Below are positions 53,995-62,705 of a stretch of DNA of 64,000 nucleotides, in pieces (the first letter of the stretch is position 1; every line of letters begins with the position of its first letter). This DNA comes from Rhizobium sp. 007 (GTDB lineage Bacteria; Pseudomonadota; Alphaproteobacteria; Rhizobiales; Rhizobiaceae). The position numbers were made by a program, and so were the translations under genes. The DNA is taken from assembly GCF_015353075.1 (NCBI RefSeq), contig NZ_CP064188.1, positions 992,001 to 1,056,000 on the forward strand. The letters are read 5' to 3'. The notes under the pieces were generated by a model, which was not told where the DNA came from, did not search any database, and worked only from the letters and a program-made list of their open reading frames with translations.

Positions 53995-55632
53995 ATGAGC
54001 TTCACAAATTTGGGCGCTGCCGCATTGATCGGGGCATTGTCGTTGACGATTTCTGCTTCCGCGGGCATTGCGGAAGATGCGGCCAAGCCGGTTACGGGCG
54101 GCACGCTGATCTATCTCGAGCAGCAGGCGCACACCAATCTTTATCCCCCGGCCGGCGGTTTCTATCCGAATGGCGGCGTGCTCAATCAGATTACTGATAA
54201 ATTGACCTATCAGAATCCGAAGACGCTCGAGATCGAGCCCTGGATCGCGCAATCCTGGACGGTCAACGAGAATGCGACGGAATATACCTTCAAGTTGCGC
54301 GAAGGCGTGACTTTCTCGGACGGGTCGCGGCTCGATGCGAATACGGTTGCGAAAAACTACGATACGTTCGGTCTCGGCAACAAAGCGTTGAAGCAGCCGG
54401 TTTCGGAAGTCATCAACAATTACGACCATTCCGAAGTTATCGACCCGCTCACCGTAAAATTCTACTTCAAAAGGCCATCGCCGGGATTTCTGCAGGGAAC
54501 GTCGGTTATCGGCTCCGGCCTAGTTTCGCTGACGACGCTGGCTTTGCCGTTCGAACAGCTCGGGGATGCAACCAAGATCATTGGCTCAGGCCCCTTTGTC
54601 GTCGAAAGCGAAACGCTCGGCAAGGAACTCTCGCTGAAGGCGCGCCAAGACTACAACTGGGGTCCTGCAAAGTTTAAACATCAGGGCCGCGCCTACCTCG
54701 ACGGCATCAAATATGTCATCACCGGGGAGGACAGCGTGCGGATCGGCGCGCTGCTTTCCGGCCAGGCGGATTTCATCCGCCAAGTGCAGGCCTATGACGA
54801 AGAGCAGGTCGAAAGCCAGGGTTATAAGATCTTCACGCCGCCCACGCGCGGCGTGAACAACAGCGTCGTCTTCCGCCCAGACAACCCGCTCGTTGCCGAT
54901 CTGCGCGTCCGACGGGCGCTGCTGCATGGCACGAATACGCAGGAGATCGTGTCGACGCTCTTTTCCGTCAACTATCCCCAGGCAAAATCGATCATCGCTT
55001 CGACGGCGCAGGGCTATGTCGATCTGTCCTCGAAGCTTGCCTACGACCCTGTCGAAGCCGCAAAGCTGCTCGACGATGCCGGCTGGAAGGCCGGCGCCAA
55101 TGGCGTGCGTGCGAAAGACGGCCAGCCACTTATCTTGACAGCCTATGAATCGCCGCCGCAGCCCCAGAACAAGGCAACGCTCCAGCTTGTCGCGCAGCAA
55201 TGGGCGAAGCTCGGCGTGACGCTCAATGTTCTTGCAGGCGATGCCGGCAGCAAGACGGTCGATGATCTCGATCCGGAAAAGACGCCCGTTTCGCCGGCGA
55301 TGGTGGGCCGCGCCGATCCCGACGTCATCAAGAGCCAGTACTATCCGAAGAACCGCGACGTGCTTCGCCAGAAGGGCGGATTGAGCGACAAGGTGAAGTC
55401 CTTTGCGGACGGCAGGCTGAACGGCCTGCTTGAGCAGCTTTCGTCAGAACCCGATCGTGCGAAGCGCCTGACGATTGCCGGCGAGGTTCAGAACTACGTG
55501 ATCGATCAGGCCTATGCCATCCCGATCTTTGAAGAGCCGCAGGCCTTTGCCGGCGCACCTTATGTGCAGGGGGTAGCCTTCGAGGCGGTCGGCCGCCCGA
55601 GCTTCTACAGCATCTGGCTTGCTGAACACTAA
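53995..55632 (+). CDS. Dipeptide-type ABC transporter substrate-binding protein (KPN_01854-like)
   Basis: Binding protein of 545 residues (SBP_bac_5 fold). A signal peptide ends near SASAGIAE. The body has KPVTGGTLIYLEQQAHTNLY, EPWIAQSWTVNENATEYTFK with LREGVTFSDG, and VRRALLHGTNTQEIVSTLF. The ATG at 53995 follows GAGGGAAATAGAC. Together with the downstream monooxygenase and the CMD and AhpD-like genes it matches a gene set that I recall from TIGRFAMs as the KPN_01854 type. The ligand is unknown, perhaps a sulfur or thioether compound. Confidence 0.85.
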   Translation: MSFTNLGAAALIGALSLTISASAGIAEDAAKPVTGGTLIYLEQQAHTNLYPPAGGFYPNGGVLNQITDKLTYQNPKTLEIEPWIAQSWTVNENATEYTFKLREGVTFSDGSRLDANTVAKNYDTFGLGNKALKQPVSEVINNYDHSEVIDPLTVKFYFKRPSPGFLQGTSVIGSGLVSLTTLALPFEQLGDATKIIGSGPFVVESETLGKELSLKARQDYNWGPAKFKHQGRAYLDGIKYVITGEDSVRIGALLSGQADFIRQVQAYDEEQVESQGYKIFTPPTRGVNNSVVFRPDNPLVADLRVRRALLHGTNTQEIVSTLFSVNYPQAKSIIASTAQGYVDLSSKLAYDPVEAAKLLDDAGWKAGANGVRAKDGQPLILTAYESPPQPQNKATLQLVAQQWAKLGVTLNVLAGDAGSKTVDDLDPEKTPVSPAMVGRADPDVIKSQYYPKNRDVLRQKGGLSDKVKSFADGRLNGLLEQLSSEPDRAKRLTIAGEVQNYVIDQAYAIPIFEEPQAFAGAPYVQGVAFEAVGRPSFYSIWLAEH

Positions 55633-55641
55633 CCGGCCGAA

Positions 55642-55661
55642 AGCCCGGCAAGAGCCGGGCT
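55642..55661 (+). promoter_or_regulatory. Intercistronic hairpin after binding-protein gene
   Basis: AGCCCGGC and GCCGGGCT form a perfect 8-bp stem with an AAGA loop between the binding-protein stop and the permease start. No T-run follows, so it probably protects the upstream mRNA and lowers downstream expression. Confidence 0.55.
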
Positions 55662-55684
55662 AGTTCGCTGAGACGGAGTTTGCC

Positions 55685-56629
55685 ATGGCAAGATATGTTC
55701 TTTCACGCACAGGGCAGGCGCTTCTGGTGCTCTGGGCCGCCTTCACGATTTCCTTCGTGCTGCTGCAGGCGATGCCCGGCGACGCGGTGCTGATCAAATT
55801 CCAGAACCCGGAATACGGCCTCAGCCCGGAACAGCTGGCCGATATTCGTGCAGCCTACGCAGCAGACGGGTCTCTGGCGTCGCAATATCTGCAAACAATC
55901 GGCAACTTCCTGACAGGCAATTTCGGCTATTCACTGCAGCGCGGTGTCGCCGTCAGCGCGCAGCTTGCGGTCAACCTGCCCTCGACCATCCGGCTTGCAG
56001 GGCTCGGCTTTGCCACCGCTTTAACCCTCGCGGTCATTCTTGCGATCTTTTGCAACATTCCGGGCCTCGGCCGGCTTCGTTCGTTCATTCATTCTATCCC
56101 TTCGCTGTTCGTCTCCGTGCCCACTTTCTGGCTCGGCATCATGCTGATCCAGATATTCTCGTTCCGGCTGAAACTCGTGCCGGTGATCAATCCCGGGCCA
56201 TGGGAGGGACTGATCCTTCCCGTCCTGACCGTTGCCGTTCCGATTTCCGCACCGATGGCGCAAATCCTGCTTCGGAACATCGATGAGGTCCTTACGCGTC
56301 CCTTCGTGGCTGTTGCGCGCGCCAAGGGCGCATCGCATTCCTGGGTGTTGTGGCGCCATGTCGCAAGGAACGCACTGCTGCCAGTACTGACGGTGGCTGG
56401 TGTGCTCTTCGGCGAACTGCTGGCCGGTGCCGTCGTGACCGAAGCCGTCTTCGGCCTCAACGGAATCGGCGGCCTCGCCGAACAGGCAGTGACCTTCCAG
56501 GATGTCGCGGTTTTGCAGGCGATCGTCGTCATATCTGCAGCCACCTTCGTCGCCATAAACCTTGCGATCGATCTGCTCTATCCCGTGCTCGATCCGCGAC
56601 TGAAAACCAAATTGGGGACCGCGCGATGA
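55685..56629 (+). CDS. Dipeptide-type ABC transporter permease (DppB-like)
   Basis: Permease of 314 residues with six helices. MARYVLSRTGQALLVLWAAF and the periplasmic segment FQNPEYGLSPEQLADIRAAY are typical of DppB/OppB. The EAA loop is VARAKGASHSWVLWRHVARN. The stop overlaps the next start (ATGA). It forms a heterodimer with the following permease. Confidence 0.9.
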   Translation: MARYVLSRTGQALLVLWAAFTISFVLLQAMPGDAVLIKFQNPEYGLSPEQLADIRAAYAADGSLASQYLQTIGNFLTGNFGYSLQRGVAVSAQLAVNLPSTIRLAGLGFATALTLAVILAIFCNIPGLGRLRSFIHSIPSLFVSVPTFWLGIMLIQIFSFRLKLVPVINPGPWEGLILPVLTVAVPISAPMAQILLRNIDEVLTRPFVAVARAKGASHSWVLWRHVARNALLPVLTVAGVLFGELLAGAVVTEAVFGLNGIGGLAEQAVTFQDVAVLQAIVVISAATFVAINLAIDLLYPVLDPRLKTKLGTAR

Positions 56630-57543
56630 CCCAGCTCGACAGTGCAGAACGGCACCTCAATATCAAAAGTCCGGATCCGGTCGACTGGATCGCGGAAGCA
56701 CCGGTCGCCGATGAGACGCTGCCGACCGCCGAAGGAAAGAGGCACGGCATCCGCGTCCAGCCCGACTTTGTGCTCGCTGTTGTGATCCTAACCCTTGTCG
56801 TTTTATGGGCTGTCGTTCCAGGGCTCTTTACCGCGTATGACCCGATCCAGGGGCAGGCGGGTCAGCAATTGAAACCGCCTGGGACAGCGCATCTGCTCGG
56901 TACGGATTCGCTCGGCCGCGATCTTTACGCGCGGCTCGTTCATGGTTCGGTGCATACGCTTTCCGGCGCGCTTGCGGCTGTCGCCATCGGCATTGCCATC
57001 GGCACGGCGCTCGGCCTTCTTGCAGGTTCCTTAGGCGGTTTGGTTGACGGGGTCATCATGCGTCTCATGGATGTGCTGCTCTCGATCCCGGCCCTATTGC
57101 TGTCGCTCGGTATCATCATCCTTCTCGGATTCGGCACGACAAACGCTGCCATCGCCGTCGGCGTAACGTCGATTGCAAGCTTTGCCCGTATCGTGCGCTC
57201 GGAGGTCGTGACGGTGCGCCGCAGCGAATATGTCGAGGCGGCCTTCGGCAGCGGCGCCACGTTCCTGAAAGTGCTGTGGCGGCACGTTCTGCCGAATTCG
57301 CTGACATCTGTCATTGCGTTTGCAGCGCTGCAGGTCGGGTCGGCCATCCTGCAACTTTCGACCCTCGGTTTTCTGGGCTACGGCGCGCCACCCCCGACGC
57401 CGGAATGGGGCCTGCTAATTGCCGAAGGCCGCAACTATATCGCAACCGCATGGTGGCTGACGGCCGCACCCGGCATCGCCGTGGTGCTCGTCGTTCTCTC
57501 GGTTAACCGGGTCAGCCAGGCAATCGGAAAGGTGCAGAGATGA
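56626..57543 (+). CDS. Dipeptide-type ABC transporter permease (DppC-like)
   Basis: Permease of 305 residues. After a soluble N-terminal stretch come a first helix (FVLAVVILTLVVLWAVVPGL) and the DppC hallmark HLLGTDSLGRDLYARLVHGS. The EAA loop is VEAAFGSGATFLKVLWRHVL. The ATG at 56626 overlaps the DppB-like stop, and its own stop overlaps the ATPase start (ATGA). Confidence 0.9.
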   Translation: MTQLDSAERHLNIKSPDPVDWIAEAPVADETLPTAEGKRHGIRVQPDFVLAVVILTLVVLWAVVPGLFTAYDPIQGQAGQQLKPPGTAHLLGTDSLGRDLYARLVHGSVHTLSGALAAVAIGIAIGTALGLLAGSLGGLVDGVIMRLMDVLLSIPALLLSLGIIILLGFGTTNAAIAVGVTSIASFARIVRSEVVTVRRSEYVEAAFGSGATFLKVLWRHVLPNSLTSVIAFAALQVGSAILQLSTLGFLGYGAPPPTPEWGLLIAEGRNYIATAWWLTAAPGIAVVLVVLSVNRVSQAIGKVQR

Positions 57544-59240
57544 CGATCCAACCGGTCAGTCGGCCGAACGGCGCGACCCAGCCCGCCGCAGTCCTCGAAG
57601 TGTCGGGGCTGACGGTCTCCTACAGCGATCGGAACGGAACGCGTACTGCGGTGCGCGGGATCGATTTTCGCGTTGATCCGGGCGAGGTCGTGGCGCTTGT
57701 CGGCGAGTCAGGTTCGGGCAAGAGCTCGACTGCGCAGGCAATCATCGGCCTTCTGCCGGAAAACGGACGCCTCGAGAAAGGCAGTATCCGGCTGAACCGG
57801 CAGGAGATTGCCGGCTGGCCTCAGAAGCGGCTCGATGGCATTCGCGGTTCAGTCGTGAGCTTGATACCGCAGGATCCGGGCAACGCGCTCAATCCGGTTA
57901 AGACTATCGGCAAACAGGTGGCGGAGATCTTCGCAATCCACGACCAATCTTCCGGACCGGTTGCCTATGCTCAGGCAATCGAACTGCTTGGGCGCGTCGG
58001 CCTCTATCAGCCGACGTTGCGTGCCCAGCAGTATCCGCACGAGCTGTCCGGCGGCATGAAGCAGCGCGTGCTGATTGCGATTGCAATTGCACTGAGACCC
58101 TCGCTGATTATTGCCGACGAGCCGACGAGCGCGCTCGATATGACGGTCCAGAAGCACATTCTCGACCTCATCGACGCGCTGCGCCGCGAATGTGGGACAG
58201 CGCTCCTATTGGTGACGCACGATCTTGGAGTTGCCGCCGACCGGGCCGACAAGCTGGTGGTGCTGAAACATGGCCGCATTCAGGAACAAGGCCGTATCGG
58301 CGATATCCTGAGGGCGCCGCAAAGTGCATATACGCGACAGCTTCTTGCCGACGCGCCGTCTCTCAATGCCGGTCGACGCCGCGTGCCGGCTGCTGCAGGA
58401 GCGCCGGCCACAGAGCCGGACGATATCATCGTTGTCGAAAATCTAATCCAGGATTTCGGCCTCGGCGGACACAAAGGCCAATTTCGCGCCGTCGACGACA
58501 TCTCGTTTCGGGTCCGGCGCGGCACGACTCATGCGCTTGTCGGTGAATCGGGATCCGGCAAGACAACGACAATCCGTACTGTGGCGGCCTTCCAGAAGCC
58601 GACGGCGGGGAACGTGTTCGTCGATGGTCTAGACCTGGCTCGTCTGGGCGGTGAAACGCTGAGGCTCTTTCGCAAGAAGATCCAGCTCGTCTATCAGAAT
58701 CCCTTTGGCTCACTCGATCCGCGCCAGACCATTGCACGGATTGTCGAGGAGCCACTTTTGAACTTCGATCCGATCTCACGCGCCGAACGGGCTGAAAGGG
58801 TCGCAAACACACTCGAAAGGGTGGGGCTGACGCTCGATATGCTGCAGCGCAGGCCGCATGCGCTTTCCGGTGGACAGCGTCAGCGCGTTGCGATTGCCCG
58901 TGCGCTGGTCCTTGGTCCGCAGATCCTCGTTCTCGACGAGGCGGTCTCAGCGCTCGACGTCACCGTGCAGGCGCAGATCCTGTCATTGCTCGACAAACTG
59001 CAGCGCGAGCTTGGGCTCACCTATCTTTTCGTCTCCCACGATCTCGCCGTGGTCCGCCAGATCGCCGACACGGTCTCGGTGCTGAAAGAAGGCAAGCTCG
59101 TCGACAGCGGGCCGGTGGAGGGTGTCTTCGGCGATCCGCAGCATGCCTACACGCGTGAGTTGATCGATGCCATTCCCGGCAAGAAATATCCGCCCATCCC
59201 GAGGCGGTCGTCGTTGACCAATGCAGGAACGAATCCGTGA
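57540..59240 (+). CDS. Dipeptide-type ABC transporter, tandem ATP-binding protein
   Basis: Protein of 566 residues with two fused ATPase domains (DppD-DppF style). First domain: [33 protein letters not shown]. Second domain from about residue 295: GESGSGKTTTIRT, LSGGQRQRVAIARA, LVLDEAVSALD (Pro of DEPT replaced by Ala). Tandem fusions of this kind are common in this transporter class. The start overlaps the permease stop, and its stop overlaps the monooxygenase GTG. Confidence 0.9.
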   Translation: MTIQPVSRPNGATQPAAVLEVSGLTVSYSDRNGTRTAVRGIDFRVDPGEVVALVGESGSGKSSTAQAIIGLLPENGRLEKGSIRLNRQEIAGWPQKRLDGIRGSVVSLIPQDPGNALNPVKTIGKQVAEIFAIHDQSSGPVAYAQAIELLGRVGLYQPTLRAQQYPHELSGGMKQRVLIAIAIALRPSLIIADEPTSALDMTVQKHILDLIDALRRECGTALLLVTHDLGVAADRADKLVVLKHGRIQEQGRIGDILRAPQSAYTRQLLADAPSLNAGRRRVPAAAGAPATEPDDIIVVENLIQDFGLGGHKGQFRAVDDISFRVRRGTTHALVGESGSGKTTTIRTVAAFQKPTAGNVFVDGLDLARLGGETLRLFRKKIQLVYQNPFGSLDPRQTIARIVEEPLLNFDPISRAERAERVANTLERVGLTLDMLQRRPHALSGGQRQRVAIARALVLGPQILVLDEAVSALDVTVQAQILSLLDKLQRELGLTYLFVSHDLAVVRQIADTVSVLKEGKLVDSGPVEGVFGDPQHAYTRELIDAIPGKKYPPIPRRSSLTNAGTNP

Positions 59241-60286
59241 GATATCCAGTCCAGCCGAAGCGTCTCGGCTTTTTCAGTCGGGTACTCGACCAGGCCGATC
59301 CGGCAACCCGCTACCGGCTGGTTGTCGAGCAGGTCATCCATGCGGAAAAGTTCGGATTTAACAGCGCCTGGATTGCCCAACACCACTTCAATGGCGAAGA
59401 AGGGGGACTTCCTTCACCCCTTATCCTTCTTGCCGAACTTGCGGCGCGAACATCGCGCATCCGGCTCGGAACAGGCGTGATCACGCTTCCGATGGAGAAT
59501 GCGGTTCGTGTTGCGGAGGACACGGCGGTTCTCGATATCCTTTCGAATGGCCGCCTTGAAATCGGTTTCGGCACGGGCGGCACGCCTGCAGCCTTCCTGC
59601 CGTTCGGCCTGCAAAGTGCCGATCGCGGCCAGGTCTATGCTAAGAGCCTTGCGATGGTGCGCGGCGCCTGGGCCGGCCGCGAGCTGGAAGGCGGCAACCG
59701 CCTCTATCCAGATGCGCCGCACTTGCTTGATCATGTCTGGCAGGCGACGTTTTCCGTCGACGGCGGCGAGCGTGCTGGCCGTGATGGTGATGGTCTGATG
59801 CTTTCGCGGACGCAGCCGCGTCCGCTTGAAGCCCCGTCTGCGGCGCTTTGGGAATTGCAAAATCCGATCATTGATACCTATCTCGGAGCGTTGGCCGACT
59901 GCCGCGCGCCGCGCATTCTCGGTTCCCGCAGCCTCTTTGTCGCCGATGACCGGAAGGAGGCGCTGCATTTTGCCGAACTCGGGCTTAAGCGCAGCGTCGA
60001 GCGCTTTGTCGCAAGCGGTCATAAGATTACCGGCACGACGACAGAAGACCTCATCAAGGCATTCGATGTGCATGTCGGAACGCCGGACGACGTGATTGCG
60101 TCGCTTAAGGCCGATACTGCGCTGTCGCGAGTGACCGATCTCGTCTTCCAGGTGCATTCGGTTGATCCGCCGCAAGAGCATATCCTGCGCTCGCTGGAAT
60201 TGACGGCAACCATCGTGGCGCCCGCGCTTGGCTGGACGGGCCAGGCTCTGCTTCATCACGAGCGGCGGCTCGCAGCCAACGCCTGA
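59237..60286 (+). CDS. Luciferase-like FMN-dependent monooxygenase (KPN_01858-like)
   Basis: Enzyme of 349 residues of the bacterial luciferase superfamily (TIM barrel, FMNH2-dependent). KFGFNSAWIAQHHFNGEEGG, SRIRLGTGVITLPMENAVRV with AEDTAVLD, and GRLEIGFGTGGT are family regions. It probably oxidises the imported compound, for example by cleaving a C-S, C-N or thioether-like bond. The GTG start overlaps the ATPase stop. It belongs to the KPN_01854-type gene set. Confidence 0.85.
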   Translation: MRYPVQPKRLGFFSRVLDQADPATRYRLVVEQVIHAEKFGFNSAWIAQHHFNGEEGGLPSPLILLAELAARTSRIRLGTGVITLPMENAVRVAEDTAVLDILSNGRLEIGFGTGGTPAAFLPFGLQSADRGQVYAKSLAMVRGAWAGRELEGGNRLYPDAPHLLDHVWQATFSVDGGERAGRDGDGLMLSRTQPRPLEAPSAALWELQNPIIDTYLGALADCRAPRILGSRSLFVADDRKEALHFAELGLKRSVERFVASGHKITGTTTEDLIKAFDVHVGTPDDVIASLKADTALSRVTDLVFQVHSVDPPQEHILRSLELTATIVAPALGWTGQALLHHERRLAANA

Positions 60287-60316
60287 TTTTCGGCTCTCCA
60301 AGAAAGGGTAACGACC

Positions 60317-60949
60317 ATGACCTCTTCGACACCTGACGTTATCGATCTTTTAGCCGGCATCCACGCCGGATCCTTCGTCGATCGCATTCGTGCGGAACGG
60401 CCTGAAACACGCTCAAATGCGCAGAAGAGCTATCTGGCACTTTTCGAGCCGGTACAGGAAGGAGGCATCTTGCGGATGGAGCGGCTTGCCGTTGCCGCCT
60501 TCGTTGCGGGATTGCACGATGCAAGCGCGCCAGCAGAATTCTATACGGCCGGCATCATCGAGACGACGGGCGGCGCTTCTCTTGCCGCAGCCGTCAGAGC
60601 AGAGGTCGAGAAGGGGCGCACGCATGGCCCCTACGGCAGGTATCGTGCGGCACCCCTATCGGCTGGAGACAAGTCGGGCCTGGTCTTTGAGGTATCCGAT
60701 TTTGGACGCGTCGCTCTCGGAGTTAAGCTTTCGGCGGCGCTTGAACATAGCCATCTGCTGGTGTTCCGGCCGCGAGAGGCGTCTCCGGCTGCCTTGCAAA
60801 AATTGCTGGATGCCGGATGGAGCACGACGGCGATCGTGACGCTTTCGCAGATCGTTTCCTTCCTTGCATTCCAGATCCGCGTGGTCACGGGGCTTGCGGC
60901 GCTATCCAAGGCGGGCGAGGGAACACTTGCTTCGGCAGCAGCCGAATAA
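60317..60949 (+). CDS. CMD-domain protein, Avi_7170-like
   Basis: Protein of 210 residues related to carboxymuconolactone decarboxylase/AhpD folds. It begins DVIDLLAGIHAGSFVDRIRA and has LEHSHLLVFRPREASPAALQ and GWSTTAIVTLSQIVSFLAFQ with IRVVTGL near the end. No CxxC is present, unlike its downstream partner. I recall a TIGRFAM family of this type (Avi_7170) found in the same operons. AAGAAAGGG precedes the ATG. Confidence 0.78.
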   Translation: MTSSTPDVIDLLAGIHAGSFVDRIRAERPETRSNAQKSYLALFEPVQEGGILRMERLAVAAFVAGLHDASAPAEFYTAGIIETTGGASLAAAVRAEVEKGRTHGPYGRYRAAPLSAGDKSGLVFEVSDFGRVALGVKLSAALEHSHLLVFRPREASPAALQKLLDAGWSTTAIVTLSQIVSFLAFQIRVVTGLAALSKAGEGTLASAAAE

Positions 60950-60961
60950 GGAGACGATTAC

Positions 60962-61573
60962 ATGACCGAGATTGCAATCCATCCTGAGCTCGAGCACCGC
61001 CCGACCGCCTTCACACAGGCCGAGATTGGCTGGACACCCTGGTTGGCACCGCTCGTAGAAGAGGAACTGACAGACCGGCATTGGGCCGGGCTCGTTGATC
61101 CATCGCGCGCCAAGTCGGCTTACTTCATGCTGCTTGTACGCGATCCGGAGATCCTAGAGGCTCGCACGAAGACCGACAAGGACATCTTCTACAATACGGC
61201 GGCCGGTCTGCCGCGCGCCGATAGGGAGCTGTCTGCGACGGCCGCGTCGCGGCTGAACGGCTGCATTTTCTGCGCCTCGGTCCATTCCCGTTTTGCCTCT
61301 CATTATTCCAAGCGCACCAGCGATGTTCAGCGCCTGCTCGACGAAGGAACGGATACCGACCTCGGCAGCCGCAGGTGGAATGCAATCGTCGAGGCTTCGG
61401 TCGCTTTGACGGCGACACCATCCGCCTTCAATGAAGAAGAGATCGCCCGGCTGCGGTCCGAAGGTCTGAACGATCTGGAAATTGCCGACGTCATCCATGG
61501 TGCCGCTTTCTTCAACTGGGCCAACCGACTGATGCTCTCGCTGGGCGAGCCGACACCTGCGGCTGAAGCCTGA
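60962..61573 (+). CDS. AhpD-like alkylhydroperoxidase-domain protein, Avi_7169-like
   Basis: Protein of 203 residues with the AhpD redox motif: NGCIFCASVHSRFASHY, Cys101 and Cys104 with His108. The C-terminus (GLNDLEIADVIHGAAFFNWA, then NRLMLSLGEP) is typical. AhpD-fold proteins reduce peroxides or serve as thiol oxidoreductases. It ends the operon and lies 12 bp after the CMD gene. It likely protects against, or uses, peroxide formed by the monooxygenase. Confidence 0.83.
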   Translation: MTEIAIHPELEHRPTAFTQAEIGWTPWLAPLVEEELTDRHWAGLVDPSRAKSAYFMLLVRDPEILEARTKTDKDIFYNTAAGLPRADRELSATAASRLNGCIFCASVHSRFASHYSKRTSDVQRLLDEGTDTDLGSRRWNAIVEASVALTATPSAFNEEEIARLRSEGLNDLEIADVIHGAAFFNWANRLMLSLGEPTPAAEA

Positions 61574-61607
61574 TGGCGCCGAATTTTATCTCGATAGAGA
61601 GAAGATT

Positions 61608-62705
61608 TTAATCCGCCAGCCGCTTTCCATCTGCATCGAAGAAGCGGCGCTTGGTCATCTCGCTTGCAAGATGGACGGTGTCGCCGGCCTCGATTGTGAG
61701 CGAAGACCTGTGTTCAGCGGTAACGGTCTGGCCATCATCGAGTTGGCAGTAGAGGTACTGAGTTCCGCCCAGGTACTCAAAAAAATCAACGCGCGCTCTA
61801 AGCGTCTGCGCCGCAGCTTCAGCGACAATGAAGTGCTCCGGGCGAACGCCGAATGTAAGCCTTTCGCCCGCCGAAAGCTTTCCAGATGCAATCGGCGCCG
61901 GGATGACGGTCCCGGCGATGCTGATTGTGCCGTCGCCTGACCATGTCGCTTGCAGTAAATTCATCCGCGGTGAGCCGATGAAACCCGCTACGAAGACATT
62001 GGCCGGGTTCTCATAGACTTCACGCGGCGTTCCGGCTTGTTCGATACGCCCATCGCGCAGAACGACGATTTTGTCCGCAAGCGTCATCGCCTCGGTCTGG
62101 TCATGCGTCACATAGATCATCGTGTTGCCGAGTTCGCGATGCAGCCGAGCAATCTCGATGCGCATCGAGACCCGCAATTCGGCATCGAGATTGGATAGCG
62201 GCTCGTCGAACAAGAACACGTCCGGCTTGCGCACGATTGCCCGGCCGATCGCAACGCGCTGGCGCTGACCGCCGGAGAGTTGTCCGGGCCTGCGGTCGAG
62301 CAGGTGCTCGATCTTCAAGATCGCGGACGCGGCCTTCACACGTGCTTCGATCTCTGCTGCCGCCGTTCTCGCCATCTTCAGTCCGAAGGCGAGGTTTTCG
62401 CGCACGCTCATGTGTGGGTAAAGCGCATAGGACTGAAACACCATGGCAATGCCGCGCTCGGAAGGATCGAGATCGGTGACGTTGCGTCCCTTGATCTCGA
62501 TCTCGCCGTCGGTGACCTCTTCCAATCCGGCAATCATGCGAAGCAGCGTCGACTTTCCGCAGCCGGACGGTCCGACGAAGACAACAAAGGAGCCTTCGGC
62601 AATTTCGAGGTCGATGCCATGAATGACATCGAGGCTGGCGAAACTCTTGCGGACGCCCGCCAGCACGACGCCAGTGTCAGCCAGTTTACTCACCGCGTTC
62701 TTCAC
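61608..62705 (-). CDS. Sugar ABC transporter ATP-binding protein (MalK/UgpC type)
   Basis: ATPase of 365 residues. Walker A GPSGCGKST, signature LSGGQRQRVAIGRA, Walker B FLFDEPLSNLDAELR, and a C-terminal TOBE regulatory domain (FGVRPEHFIVAEAA, HRSSLTIEAGDTVHLASE). The start is GTG at 62705 or GTG at 62693; neither has a strong ribosome site. It overlaps the GH127-type gene by about 20 bp and is the last gene of a leftward sugar operon whose other transporter genes lie outside the window. Confidence 0.88.
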   Translation of the reverse strand: MKNAVSKLADTGVVLAGVRKSFASLDVIHGIDLEIAEGSFVVFVGPSGCGKSTLLRMIAGLEEVTDGEIEIKGRNVTDLDPSERGIAMVFQSYALYPHMSVRENLAFGLKMARTAAAEIEARVKAASAILKIEHLLDRRPGQLSGGQRQRVAIGRAIVRKPDVFLFDEPLSNLDAELRVSMRIEIARLHRELGNTMIYVTHDQTEAMTLADKIVVLRDGRIEQAGTPREVYENPANVFVAGFIGSPRMNLLQATWSGDGTISIAGTVIPAPIASGKLSAGERLTFGVRPEHFIVAEAAAQTLRARVDFFEYLGGTQYLYCQLDDGQTVTAEHRSSLTIEAGDTVHLASEMTKRRFFDADGKRLAD

